Origin: Thiomargarita sp.
Lineage (GTDB): Bacteria; Pseudomonadota; Gammaproteobacteria; Beggiatoales; Beggiatoaceae
Length of the DNA stretch: 6,238 nucleotides
Assembly (NCBI GenBank): GCA_020721025.1
Contig: DYNO01000131.1
Coordinates: 3,218 to 9,455, forward strand
Reading direction: 5' to 3'
The notes beneath the pieces were generated by a model. The model was not told the origin of the DNA, did no database searches, and saw only the letters and a list, made by a program, of their open reading frames with translations. This document shows, piece by piece, positions 6,072-6,238 of the stretch. Numbering within the stretch: the stretch's first letter is position 1; each line of letters starts with the position of its first letter. Made by a program: the position numbers and the translations under genes.

Positions 6072-6097
6072 GCTGTTTCTATTTTCGTATGAACAGC
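6072..6097 (+). terminator. Weak hairpin directly after the DUF29 stop
   Basis: GCTGTT (6072-6077) and AACAGC (6092-6097) form a 6-base-pair stem around a 14-base loop, starting one base after the stop codon. It is followed by GGTTTAAAAATG and not by a clean T run, so intrinsic termination would be weak. Confidence 0.2.
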
Positions 6098-6238
6098 GGT
6101 TTAAAAATGTCGTTAAGCGTTTGTAAAAAAACCAAACGTTATTCACGTCGTCAACACCACTGCTTGATAACTCAAGTCTTAAGTGACTCTTACGTGCGTT
6201 TAAAGTCTCGCTGATTCTGGTCGCGACTATAACTACTT
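6098..6238. other. Right-end stretch without a convincing gene
   Basis: No plus-strand frame of useful length continues to the window edge. On the minus strand one frame is open from the edge down to a TAA at 6054-6056 (60 codons, overlapping the DUF29 3' end), but its translation resembles no family I know. The stretch holds several short inverted words (AGTC/GACT) and the palindrome GTCGCGAC (6220-6227). A gene truncated by the window edge cannot be excluded. Confidence 0.4.
6116..6140. terminator. Possible second hairpin after the DUF29 gene
   Basis: AGCGTTTG (6116-6123) pairs with CAAACGTT (6133-6140), eight pairs including one G-U, around a 9-base A-rich loop. Only a short TTATT follows on the plus strand, and on the minus strand no T run follows the stem. 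It is a modest structure that may assist termination or may be chance. Confidence 0.2.

Noticed and set aside
1..6238. Search for CRISPR arrays, tRNA or rRNA genes, toxin-antitoxin pairs, phage genes or a multi-gene defence system
   Set aside because: No regularly spaced repeats, cloverleaf elements, paired small genes or phage or defence domains are visible; the four confident genes are unlinked single units.

Overview
The window looks like chromosomal DNA from a gammaproteobacterium of moderate to low GC. GreA is 158 residues long and very close to the enterobacterial protein. ParC follows the gammaproteobacterial topoisomerase IV layout from end to end. The third gene is a YejA-type periplasmic peptide-binding protein. 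A DUF29 protein at the right end fits a filamentous sulphur bacterium of the Thiotrichales (Beggiatoa/Thioploca/Thiothrix type), because DUF29 paralogues are common there and in cyanobacteria. That placement is an inference from recollection, not from a search.

Layout from left to right. greA is on the minus strand (39-515). An AT-rich 521-base divergent spacer follows (516-1036); it holds a plausible greA promoter, a weak parC promoter candidate, a loose direct repeat and one doubtful 62-codon reading frame. parC is on the plus strand (1037-3280). The short convergent spacer after it (3281-3449) is mostly a 118-base foldback element with near-perfect 18-base terminal inverted repeats. A yejA-like gene is on the minus strand (3450-5273). 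A 345-base divergent spacer (5274-5618) contains a 12-base palindrome near the yejA-like start and two candidate promoters with inverted repeats ahead of the last gene. A DUF29 gene is on the plus strand (5619-6071). The final 167 bases (6072-6238) hold two weak hairpins and no convincing gene.

The four confident genes are each transcribed alone and alternate in orientation (-, +, -, +), so nothing here looks like an operon or a multi-gene system. GreA rescues backtracked RNA polymerase, ParC is the breakage-reunion subunit of topoisomerase IV, and the YejA-like protein probably captures peptides for an ABC importer encoded elsewhere. The DUF29 protein has no known function. I see no sign of a new defence, secretion or biosynthetic system. 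The most unusual features are the foldback repeat after parC, a possible partial copy of its end in front of parC, and the structured leader of the DUF29 gene.
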